A stretch of 64,000 nt of DNA from Paenibacillus mendelii (GTDB lineage Bacteria; Bacillota; Bacilli; Paenibacillales; Paenibacillaceae): assembly GCF_024498075.1 (NCBI RefSeq), contig NZ_JANHOF010000007.1:62001-126000 (forward strand). Reading direction: 5' to 3'. Under the pieces are notes generated by a model that saw only the letters and a program-made list of their open reading frames with translations, was not told where the DNA came from and made no database searches. Shown in pieces: positions 43,133-51,512 of this stretch; within the stretch, counting starts at the first letter, position 1; the number at the start of each line of letters is the position of its first letter. Made by a program: the position numbers and the translations under genes.

Positions 43133-44488
43133 ATGAAAATGTTGAAGGTATGGCCCATTGTACTTATGTTCGCTTTGATCATCAATCTGGTTGGGTGCGC
43201 AAGTGGCGGTTCGGACAACCCGGCCAATAACAATGCAAACCAGCCGGCAAACACAGGTAATGCGGGTACGACGGCTCCAGAGGAGAAGGCGGAGGATCCG
43301 AAGACGGAAGATCCGAAGCCTGAACCCATTATGGACTTTGGCGGCAAACCGCTTCGTATCGGTCAATGGTGGGGCATGGACGCTTATTTGAACGATGAAG
43401 AGAAGGCGCTGCAGAAGAAGGTTGAAGAAAAATATAATACGAAAATCGAATACGTCACCGTAACGGATACGACGGCCCGTCTGATTACGTCCTCCGTTGC
43501 CGGCGAACCGTTCGCGGATATCGTTATGATCCCGCTGCGTGAAGCTTTTCCGAAGCTGGTTGTAGAAGGCTATGTGCAGCCGATCGATGACGTTATCGAT
43601 TTAAGTCTGCCGGCGTTTAGCGAGAATCTGGTCACCATGACGAACGGGAAGTTCCAAGACAAGCAATATGGGATATCAGAGCCGTATGCAGAAAGCCACG
43701 GACTTTACTACGACAAGACGCTTCTGCAGAAGCTGGGCTTACCGGATCCTTATGAGCTGCAGGAAAAAGGAGAATGGACCTGGGATCAATTCCTCGAGAT
43801 ATTGAAGAGCATCAAAGCCGGAGGCAAGGTTCCGCTGCATGTTGACAGCGAATCGCTGCTGGCCTCCATCCTGATTTACACCAATGAAGGTAAGATCGAA
43901 GACGATACCACGAATACAATTGCACTCGATTCGCCGAACACAATGGAAGCCCTGCAATTCTATAACGACTTGTACAACGTTCACAAAGTGATTCACAAGG
44001 ATGAGCAAGTTGCATTCGGCGACGGGGGCATCGCTTTCGTTAACGGTTACCGTTGGGATAACCTTGGCTACGTGAAAGATAAGCCGAACGATATCGGATA
44101 CGTGTACTTCCCTAAAGGACCGAAAGCAACGGAGTATGTCGTGCCTTACGACAAGATGAACCTCTGGTACATTCCGAAGGGCGTCAAGAATGCGGAAGCG
44201 GTTCTATCCGCCTTCAGCGAATTGTTTGAATTCGATGTGAAAAAAGGCAAAGACATCAAGCTGCAAAAAGAAGAGCCGAACATGAAAAACAAAGAATCGC
44301 TGGACACGATGAGAAAGATGTTCGACAGCACGTATAAGATCATCAACTATAAAGCCTATGTAGGCTTGTCCGATGTTGTCGAGGAAGCGTTCATGAATAT
44401 CGCAAGCGGCAAGGAGTCGCCGACGACTGCAATCGAACGGATCAAGCCGATGGCGCAAGGGGCAATCGACGTTTCGACGAAGAAATAA
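43133..44488 (+). CDS. extracellular solute-binding lipoprotein
   Basis: A 451-residue lipoprotein: the signal peptide ends in the lipobox NLVGC, so Cys is lipidated, followed by a low-complexity linker rich in Asn, Pro, Glu and Lys with a repeated EDPK unit (about 25-70). The binding domain starts GKPLRIGQWWGMDA and matches the preceding paralogue in RLITSSVAGEPFADIVM, YAESHGLYYDKTLLQ and EKGEWTWDQF. GGGGGAAATTCG precedes the ATG. It probably captures the oligosaccharide for one of the two downstream permease pairs. A cre site lies 143 bp upstream. Confidence 0.9.
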   Translation: MKMLKVWPIVLMFALIINLVGCASGGSDNPANNNANQPANTGNAGTTAPEEKAEDPKTEDPKPEPIMDFGGKPLRIGQWWGMDAYLNDEEKALQKKVEEKYNTKIEYVTVTDTTARLITSSVAGEPFADIVMIPLREAFPKLVVEGYVQPIDDVIDLSLPAFSENLVTMTNGKFQDKQYGISEPYAESHGLYYDKTLLQKLGLPDPYELQEKGEWTWDQFLEILKSIKAGGKVPLHVDSESLLASILIYTNEGKIEDDTTNTIALDSPNTMEALQFYNDLYNVHKVIHKDEQVAFGDGGIAFVNGYRWDNLGYVKDKPNDIGYVYFPKGPKATEYVVPYDKMNLWYIPKGVKNAEAVLSAFSELFEFDVKKGKDIKLQKEEPNMKNKESLDTMRKMFDSTYKIINYKAYVGLSDVVEEAFMNIASGKESPTTAIERIKPMAQGAIDVSTKK

Positions 44489-44572
44489 TCATCGCTGAAA
44501 AACTTGTGGAAGGCGGTACTCCGAAGTGTGCAGCACTCGGAGTACTGTCTTGCATCCGGGAGGGGGCACGCT

Positions 44573-47497
44573 ATGATACGAAAGTCCAAAACATATCGAA
44601 TGGCGGCGGTAGTAGCCCTACTGACTGCTATTTGCGTCACTTTTCCGCAGCCCGTACCGCTTGTGACTGGGGACTATACAGGAGATCCAGCCATATCCGG
44701 ATTAGAGCTTGGTTCCACGAACAAGGATGGATACGACCAATACCTGGCGCAATACGCCCAAGCTGCCAGACCCGAACGCGAGCTGACCATTCCCGGCGAT
44801 ACGTTCTCTAAGGCGGAAGGCATGCAGATCGACGTGGTGGACGGGATAGACGGAGCAAGCGGTAAAGTCGTTCAAACCGGTGAATCCGGGACTGTTTCAT
44901 GGGAATTTGATGTGCCGGACGAGGGTCTGTATAACATCGAGCTTCGGTTTCGCCCTATGGAGGGAAAAGGTTCAGACATCGACCGTGAATTGATCATTGA
45001 CGGCAAGCTGCCATTTGCAGAAGCCAAGAATCTCGTATTCCGCCGGTTATGGAAGAATAATGGTGAGACGGTTCGCGACGATAACGGGAACGACATGTAT
45101 ACTCCGCAAATGGAAGTGCCGATATGGCAAGAAATGTTCGTACAGAGCTCGGACGGACGCCACGGAGAGCCTTATTCGTTCTATTTCTCAAAGGGAAAAC
45201 ACGTCATATCACTCGTTTCCGCCAAGGAACCGATGATGATTGATTATATAAAGCTTCGCCAGACGGAGAAGGTTCCGTCATATCAAGATGTAGCGGAGCA
45301 GTATAAGCAGCAGGGCTACAAGGAGGCAGCCGATGCTCTTGTGAAAATACAGGGCGAGGCGGCCGGGATCAAATCAAGCGCCGTGCTTTATCCCATGATG
45401 GACCGCAGCAGTGCGGCCATGGAACCGTATGATGTATCCAAAATCCGGTTGAACACGATCGGTTCCGCGAATTGGTCGGAAGCGGGGCAATGGATAACAT
45501 GGGACATTGAAGTGCCGGAGGATGGATTGTATAAAATCGGAGTGAAATACAATCAAAGCATTCAGCGCGGGGTGACGTCATACCGCAAGCTGATGATAGA
45601 CGGTAAAGTGCCGTTCTCCGAGATGGAGAGTGTTGCCTTTGATTTCTCATCCGATTGGGAAATGAAAGAAATCGGTGATGGAACAAAGCCGTATCTCTTC
45701 TATTTAACCAAAGGGAAGCATGAGCTGCGAATGGACGTGACGCTGGGCGAGATGGCGCTGTATTTGCGCAGCATTGAATCGAGCGTGCTCGAGCTGAACA
45801 CGATTTACCGGAAGATCGTCATGGTGACCGGCACGGTCCCTGACGAATACCGCGATTACCAGCTGGATAAGAAACTGCCCGAAATGATCGATTTGTTCCG
45901 TAAGCAAGCCGATCTGATCGCCACGATCGCAGCACGGATCGAGAAGACGACAGGCGGCAGCAGCGACCGGACCGCAACGTTGAATCGGATCGTGTACCAG
46001 CTGCGTGACATGGCGGACAATCCGAATACCATTACCCGCAGGCTGGAAACATTCAAGTCCAACATCAGCTCACTTGGCTCGTGGATTTTCTCGGTGAATT
46101 TCATGCCGTTATCCATCGACTATCTCGTTGTCGCCTCGCCAGATCGGAAGATGCCTCGGGCAGGCGCATCGGCATGGGGGAATTTCAAGCATCAGGCCGG
46201 CACCTTCTTCTTATCGTTCTTCAACGATTATAATGCGCTGGGTTCCTCTAAGGGGAATGGCAGCGACAAGATCAAGGTGTGGATCACGATGGGATTGGAT
46301 CAAGCGAAGATCGTAAAGCGGATGATCGAAGAAACATTCACGCCGGATACGGGGGTTGCCGTCGATCTGCAGGTTGTGACCGAATCGGTCCTGCTGCAAG
46401 CGATGCTGGCGGGGCGTGGGCCGGACGTAGCCTTCTCTGTCGGCAATGATAAACCGCTGAACTATGCACTGCGCAACGGCGTAGAGGATCTGTCGAAATA
46501 CCCCGGATTCGATGAGATGAAGAAGCAGTTCAGCGAAAGCGCCTTTGTGCCGTATTCATTCAACGGCGGCGTATACGCGCTGCCAAGCGATCAATATTTC
46601 CCTGTTCTCTTCTACCGGAAAGATATCTTGGAAGAGATGAATTTGGAAGTGCCGCAGACCTGGGATGATGTCTATGCCATGGTGCCGGAGCTGCAGAAGC
46701 AGAACCTGATATTCGGGTTCCCGATCCAGGTGCTGGTCAAGACGGGCTCAAACGTACAGGATAGCGCAAACTTACCGGTCAACTTCACGTTCGGTACGAT
46801 GCTGTACCAAGAAGACGGGAAGCTGTACACCGACGATGGTAAAGCGAGCGCGCTCGATTCGGAAGAATCCGTGAAATCGTTCATCCAATGGTCCGAGCTG
46901 TACACGACGTATAAGCTGCCTCTGGAGACGGACTTTACCAACCGCTTCCGCAGCGGTGAAATGCCGATCGGCATCGCCGATTATACGAAATTCAATATTA
47001 TTAGCGTCGTCGCACCCGAGTTAAAGGGCTTGTGGGACTTTACGCTTACGCCAGGCACCCAATTGCCGGACGGCTCCATTCGCCGTGATGTGCCTTCTTA
47101 CGGAAGCGGGGCGGTCATGCTGAAGGACAGCAAGCATAAGGAGAGTGCATGGAAGTTTATGAAATGGTGGGCCAGCTCCAAGATTCAGGCCAAGTACGGT
47201 TTGGAGAATGAGGCGATATTCGGTCCTGCCGGGCGTTATGCGACCGCTAATGTCGAAGCCGTCGAACAGCTTCCGTGGCAGGTGAAGGACTACAAAACAT
47301 TGATGGAGCAATGGAAATGGGTGAAAGGTATTCCGGAAGTGCCAGGCGGATATTTCACCGGCCGGCATCTCGACAATGCCTTCCGCAGCGTGGTCATCTC
47401 CAATGAAGACCCACGGGAAGCGATCGACAATTACACGAGATACATTAACGATGAAATCAAGAAAAAGCGTAAAGAGTTCGGTTTGCCGAATGACTAG
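44573..47497 (+). CDS. 974-residue fusion: two carbohydrate-binding-like modules and a solute-binding domain
   Basis: An exported protein with a signal peptide (about 1-35, no lipobox). Two similar beta-sandwich modules follow: about 75-225 (VSWEFDVPDEGLYNIELRF, RELIIDGKLPFAEA, SFYFSKGKHVISLVSA) and about 255-400 (ITWDIEVPEDGLYKIGVKY, RKLMIDGKVPFSEM, LFYLTKGKHELRMDV). They look like CBM-type jelly rolls. A helical linker (about 400-520) leads to an SBP_bac_1 domain (about 565-950) with VWITMGLDQAKIVKRMIEET and RGPDVAFSVGNDKPLNYALR. GGAGGGGG lies 6 nt before ATG 44573. It probably grips longer glycans at the surface and hands them to the adjacent permeases. Confidence 0.8.
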   Translation: MIRKSKTYRMAAVVALLTAICVTFPQPVPLVTGDYTGDPAISGLELGSTNKDGYDQYLAQYAQAARPERELTIPGDTFSKAEGMQIDVVDGIDGASGKVVQTGESGTVSWEFDVPDEGLYNIELRFRPMEGKGSDIDRELIIDGKLPFAEAKNLVFRRLWKNNGETVRDDNGNDMYTPQMEVPIWQEMFVQSSDGRHGEPYSFYFSKGKHVISLVSAKEPMMIDYIKLRQTEKVPSYQDVAEQYKQQGYKEAADALVKIQGEAAGIKSSAVLYPMMDRSSAAMEPYDVSKIRLNTIGSANWSEAGQWITWDIEVPEDGLYKIGVKYNQSIQRGVTSYRKLMIDGKVPFSEMESVAFDFSSDWEMKEIGDGTKPYLFYLTKGKHELRMDVTLGEMALYLRSIESSVLELNTIYRKIVMVTGTVPDEYRDYQLDKKLPEMIDLFRKQADLIATIAARIEKTTGGSSDRTATLNRIVYQLRDMADNPNTITRRLETFKSNISSLGSWIFSVNFMPLSIDYLVVASPDRKMPRAGASAWGNFKHQAGTFFLSFFNDYNALGSSKGNGSDKIKVWITMGLDQAKIVKRMIEETFTPDTGVAVDLQVVTESVLLQAMLAGRGPDVAFSVGNDKPLNYALRNGVEDLSKYPGFDEMKKQFSESAFVPYSFNGGVYALPSDQYFPVLFYRKDILEEMNLEVPQTWDDVYAMVPELQKQNLIFGFPIQVLVKTGSNVQDSANLPVNFTFGTMLYQEDGKLYTDDGKASALDSEESVKSFIQWSELYTTYKLPLETDFTNRFRSGEMPIGIADYTKFNIISVVAPELKGLWDFTLTPGTQLPDGSIRRDVPSYGSGAVMLKDSKHKESAWKFMKWWASSKIQAKYGLENEAIFGPAGRYATANVEAVEQLPWQVKDYKTLMEQWKWVKGIPEVPGGYFTGRHLDNAFRSVVISNEDPREAIDNYTRYINDEIKKKRKEFGLPND

Positions 47498-47544
47498 AAA
47501 GAGGGGCGATTACCATTCCTGAGCCGGTCCAATCGAGCGCTGGT

Positions 47545-48495
47545 TTGCCAGCACAAGGCCGTCATGCTGCAGCTCCTGTCCGCAGGAAGCAGTACGGCAA
47601 GCTGGCGGAACTTGCGAAAAATGTTAAACAGCAAAGGCAAGGTTATATGCTGCTCGCTCCATTCTTTGTCTTATTCTTCATCTTCACCGCGTTCCCTGTC
47701 TTAATGGCCTTTGGACTCAGCTTCACGTACTACAACGTGCTGGAGTCGCCCAAATGGATTGGCTGGGAGAACTACGCAACGCTGTTCATTAAAGATGAAG
47801 TCTTCCTGATCGCCTTGAAAAACACATTATTGTTCGCGCTTATTACCGGACCGCTTAGCTATATCGCCTGCTTCTTGCTTGCCTGGCTGATTAACGAGCT
47901 ATCGCCCAAAATTCGCACGATCGTCACGCTGCTTTTCTATGCGCCGTCGATTTCGGGCAATGTCTATTTGATTTGGCAGGTTGGCTTCTCAGGTGACTCC
48001 TTCGGTTACGTGAATGCCTTCCTGATCAAATGGGGGTTCATTCTCGAGCCGATTCAATGGCTGCAGGATCCCAAATACATGTTGATCATCATTATGATCG
48101 TTCAGCTGTGGCTCAGCCTGGGAACGGCCTTCCTAGCCTTCATCGCCGGCCTGCAGAGCATGGACGCTACCTTGATCGAAGCAGGTTCGATCGACGGGGT
48201 GAAGAACCGGTGGCAGGAGCTGTGGTTCATTACGCTGCCTTCCATGCGGCCCCAGCTGATGTTCGGAGCCGTCATGCAAATTACGAGCTCGTTTGCGGTT
48301 GCCGATGTGGCGACCAGCATGGTCGGATTTCCGAGTCCGCAATATGCGGCGCATACGATCGTTACCCATTTGAACGACTTCGGGACCATTCGGTTTGAAA
48401 TGGGCTATGCATGTGCGATCGCTACCGTTCTGTTCGTGATTATGCTTGGCTCCAACATGGTGATTCAATGGCTTCTCCGGAAAGTAGGTGAATAA
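47545..48495 (+). CDS. CUT1 ABC sugar permease, MalF/UgpA-like (first pair)
   Basis: At least 316 residues with six transmembrane helices, beginning GYMLLAPFFVLFFIFTAFP. The cytoplasmic EAA loop that contacts the ATPase is IEAGSIDGVKNRWQELWFIT. The frame at TTG 47545 has no ribosome binding site. GAGGGG at 47501-47506 is well placed for an in-frame ATT at 47515, which would add ten residues (IPEPVQSSAG). It follows the fusion protein and precedes the MalG-like partner by 5 bp, so the two form a heterodimeric channel. No ATPase gene is nearby. Confidence 0.9.
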   Translation: MPAQGRHAAAPVRRKQYGKLAELAKNVKQQRQGYMLLAPFFVLFFIFTAFPVLMAFGLSFTYYNVLESPKWIGWENYATLFIKDEVFLIALKNTLLFALITGPLSYIACFLLAWLINELSPKIRTIVTLLFYAPSISGNVYLIWQVGFSGDSFGYVNAFLIKWGFILEPIQWLQDPKYMLIIIMIVQLWLSLGTAFLAFIAGLQSMDATLIEAGSIDGVKNRWQELWFITLPSMRPQLMFGAVMQITSSFAVADVATSMVGFPSPQYAAHTIVTHLNDFGTIRFEMGYACAIATVLFVIMLGSNMVIQWLLRKVGE

Positions 48496-48500
48496 ATGCC

Positions 48501-49382
48501 GTGAAACTTACGATACGTTTACGCAGAGAAAAGAAATTGAACCGTTCCATGCCTGTCGATCTGATCGTCTTTGCCTTGCTGGCTTGTTCAGGAGCGTTCA
48601 TGGGGATTCCATTCGTATTCATGATCAGTACGGCATTGAAGCCTCTCGACGAGATGTTTTTGTTTCCGCCGACCTTTATCGTCCGCACACCGACGCTGGA
48701 CAACTTTTATGATTTGTTTCTTATTTTTGCAAACTCGTGGGTGCCGCTTTCCCGCTATTTATTCAATACGTTCTTCGTCTCGTTCCTGGGGACAGCCGGC
48801 CATGTCATTCTAGCCTCGATGGCGGCTTACCCGCTTGCCAAGCTGAAGATTCCGGGCCGGAACTTCCTGTTTACGCTCGTCGTGCTGTCGCTTATGTTTG
48901 CGTCGCAAGTTACGTCGATTCCCAACTACTTGACGATCAGCTGGATGGGCTTGCTCAATACGTATTGGGCGCTTATTTTCCCGGCTTTCGCCACATCGTT
49001 GGGGCTGTTCCTGATGAAGCAGTTCATGGAGCAGATTCCGGATTCGCTCCTCGAAGCGGCCAAGATCGACGGCGCAAGCGAATATCGTATTTTCTGGCAA
49101 ATCGTCATGCCGATCGTCAGACCTGCGTGGCTGACGTTAATTATCTTCTCGTTCAAGGGCTTGTGGGGAACAGGCAGCGGCAGTCAGGGCGCTTCCTATA
49201 TCTACAGCGAGCAGCTCAAGACGATGGATTATGCCTTCAGTCAAATTTTATCAGGCGGATTTGTGCGTTCCGGTCCGATGGCAGCAGCTGCCCTTATTAT
49301 GATGACCGTGCCCATTGCAATCTTTATTTTCACGCAAAGCAATGTAATCCAGACCATGTCGACATCGGGCATGAAAGATTAA
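48501..49382 (+). CDS. CUT1 ABC sugar permease, MalG-like (first pair)
   Basis: A 293-residue permease with six helices. It starts at GTG 48501 (TAGGTGA upstream, at the end of the partner gene) with a basic N-terminus, then FVFMISTALKPLDEMF, typical of MalG relatives. The EAA motif is LEAAKIDGASEYRIFWQIVM. It pairs with the preceding permease. The 3' end is close to a new strong ribosome binding site for the NHL-YIP1 gene, so the operon continues. Confidence 0.9.
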   Translation: MKLTIRLRREKKLNRSMPVDLIVFALLACSGAFMGIPFVFMISTALKPLDEMFLFPPTFIVRTPTLDNFYDLFLIFANSWVPLSRYLFNTFFVSFLGTAGHVILASMAAYPLAKLKIPGRNFLFTLVVLSLMFASQVTSIPNYLTISWMGLLNTYWALIFPAFATSLGLFLMKQFMEQIPDSLLEAAKIDGASEYRIFWQIVMPIVRPAWLTLIIFSFKGLWGTGSGSQGASYIYSEQLKTMDYAFSQILSGGFVRSGPMAAAALIMMTVPIAIFIFTQSNVIQTMSTSGMKD

Positions 49383-49403
49383 CGATAGAAGGGGGGAGCG
49401 TGC

Positions 49404-51497
49404 TTGGCTATCAGACAGGTTTCGGTATGGCTGCTCCTGCTTGGACTTCTTAGCGCCGGCATAGTATCTCCGGCAGCGGCGGCGATACCTGATTACGGCT
49501 ACAACTACTCCTACTGGAGAGAAGCGGAGCCTGCGCCTTATCCGTATTTGGCGGAGAAGCAGATCTATGGATCGGCCTTGGGTATCGGAGATTTCAATGA
49601 TCCGCAGGATGTTTTTGTAAGTCCCAATCAGCATATCTTTATCGCAGATACTAACAACAATCGTATCGTTCATCTGGACGACAGCGGAAAACTTGCGGGT
49701 GTTATCACCTCGTTCGATAACGAGGGCAAGAGCGACACGTTTAATAAGCCGTACGGGATATTCGTTGACCGCAACAACGATATGTTTATCGCCGATACGC
49801 AGAACGGGCGTATTGTTCAGTTGTCCGGTGACGGCAAGCTGATCAACGTGTACGGTGCGCCGGTATCGAGCTTTATTCCGAAGGGCTTTCAATACTTCCC
49901 GCTCAAGGTATCCGTGGACAAGACGAAGCGCCTCTATGTCGTGGCGCAGGGTGCCTATGAAGGCATTATGGAATTTGATGCGCAGGGTAATTTCCGTGGT
50001 TACGTCGGCACGAACAAGGTCCACTTCAGTCCGGCCGATCTATTCTGGAAACGCATATCGACGAAGGAACAGGCCAGCCAGATGCAGCTATTCCTCCCGG
50101 TTGAATTCGCCAATATGGATTTGGACGAACGCGGTTTCATCTATGCCGTTTCTTCGGAAGTGAATGCAGCCAAGCCCATTAAACGGATTAATCCCGGCGG
50201 GGAGGACGTTCTTCGGCGAGAAGGCTATTTTGACCCGATCGGCGATGTCTCCGCCATTCAGGTCGATGCTGCAAAGCAGCAGACAGCCGTGCAGAATGCG
50301 GGGAGCTCGACATTCGTGGATGTCATCTCCGACGAAAGCGGCATGTACAGCGGCCTTGACTCGAAGCGCAATCGCATATTTACGTATAACCGCGACGGCA
50401 ATTTACTGTATCAGTTCGGTGGAGTCGGCATGAGTGCGAACAGCTTCCAGAAACCGACCGCAATGGATATGCAGGGTGATCGCATGGTTGTGCTGGAAGG
50501 CGGCTTGAACCGGCTGATTATCTTTGCGCCGACCCGTTACGGCATGCTCATACGCGATGGCGTCAAAGCGCATTTTAACGGCAAGGTCGATCAAGCCTCC
50601 GAGAACTGGGAAGCCGTTCTTAAATTAAACGCCAACTTCGATATCGCCTACATTGGAATCGGCAAGGCAATGCTGAAGAAGGGCGATAACAAGCAAGCGA
50701 TGGAATATTTCAAGAACGGCAATAACCGGAAGTACTATTCTGAAGCCTTGAAGCGATACCGCTCGGAGTATATGTGGGAGAATTTCGGGGTTATCATGAC
50801 CGTCTTGATCGGAATGCTGGCAGCCATTGTTGGCGTGCGCATCTACTGGGTGAGAAGGCAGCGGGCCGTGCACTTCGTGGATACCGGCGTGCTCAAGTCG
50901 CCCTTCCGTACGATGATCCGGCCATTCAGCGGCTTCTGGGAATTGAAGTACGAGAACAAAGGGCGAATCGGGATTGCGGTGTTCATTCTGCTCCTGCTGG
51001 TCATCACGATGATCTTGAAGCGGCAATACTCGGGGTTCATCGTCAATTTCAACAAGCTGGATGAGCTGAACAGCATCAACGAGCTGAAATTTATCGTCTT
51101 CCCGTTCCTATTGTTCTGTATCTCGAATTGGTCGCTCACGACGTTGATGGACGGGGAAGGGAAATTCAAGGATATCGTGATGGCTACGGGCTATGCGATG
51201 CTGCCCCTCGTGATCATTTTCCTGCCGCAAATTCTGTTAAGCAACTTTATTACCATCGACGAAAGTCCGTTTTATTACTTGCTGGATTCGGTCGCGTACC
51301 TATGGTTCATCTGGTTATTATTCATCGGGACGATGACGGTGCATCAGTATTCAATCGGCAAAACGCTGCTGACGTTGTTATTGACTGCACTTGTGATGGC
51401 CTTTATCGTCTTCCTGGGCCTCCTCTGTTTCAGCTTACTGCAGCAGATGATCACCTTCGTCAAGGCGTTGTATCGTGAAGTCATCGTTCGGTTGTAA
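49404..51497 (+). CDS. NHL-repeat, TPR and YIP1 multi-domain membrane protein
   Basis: A 697-residue protein. A signal peptide (about 1-27) leads to an extracellular NHL beta-propeller (about 55-375), with blades DPQDVFVSPNQHIFIADTNN, KPYGIFVDRNNDMFIADTQN and later LDSKRNRIFTYNRDGNLLYQ. A TPR-like segment (about 375-450) precedes a transmembrane helix (about 463-483). The C-terminal part (about 500-697) is a YIP1-like domain with five hydrophobic segments. NHL propellers bind proteins or glycans; the role with ABC importers is unknown. The start is TTG 49404 with GGGGGGAG upstream. It sits between two permease pairs next to a DUF5696 gene. Confidence 0.82.
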   Translation: MAIRQVSVWLLLLGLLSAGIVSPAAAAIPDYGYNYSYWREAEPAPYPYLAEKQIYGSALGIGDFNDPQDVFVSPNQHIFIADTNNNRIVHLDDSGKLAGVITSFDNEGKSDTFNKPYGIFVDRNNDMFIADTQNGRIVQLSGDGKLINVYGAPVSSFIPKGFQYFPLKVSVDKTKRLYVVAQGAYEGIMEFDAQGNFRGYVGTNKVHFSPADLFWKRISTKEQASQMQLFLPVEFANMDLDERGFIYAVSSEVNAAKPIKRINPGGEDVLRREGYFDPIGDVSAIQVDAAKQQTAVQNAGSSTFVDVISDESGMYSGLDSKRNRIFTYNRDGNLLYQFGGVGMSANSFQKPTAMDMQGDRMVVLEGGLNRLIIFAPTRYGMLIRDGVKAHFNGKVDQASENWEAVLKLNANFDIAYIGIGKAMLKKGDNKQAMEYFKNGNNRKYYSEALKRYRSEYMWENFGVIMTVLIGMLAAIVGVRIYWVRRQRAVHFVDTGVLKSPFRTMIRPFSGFWELKYENKGRIGIAVFILLLLVITMILKRQYSGFIVNFNKLDELNSINELKFIVFPFLLFCISNWSLTTLMDGEGKFKDIVMATGYAMLPLVIIFLPQILLSNFITIDESPFYYLLDSVAYLWFIWLLFIGTMTVHQYSIGKTLLTLLLTALVMAFIVFLGLLCFSLLQQMITFVKALYREVIVRL

Positions 51498-51512
51498 GGG
51501 GAGGGATAAGGC

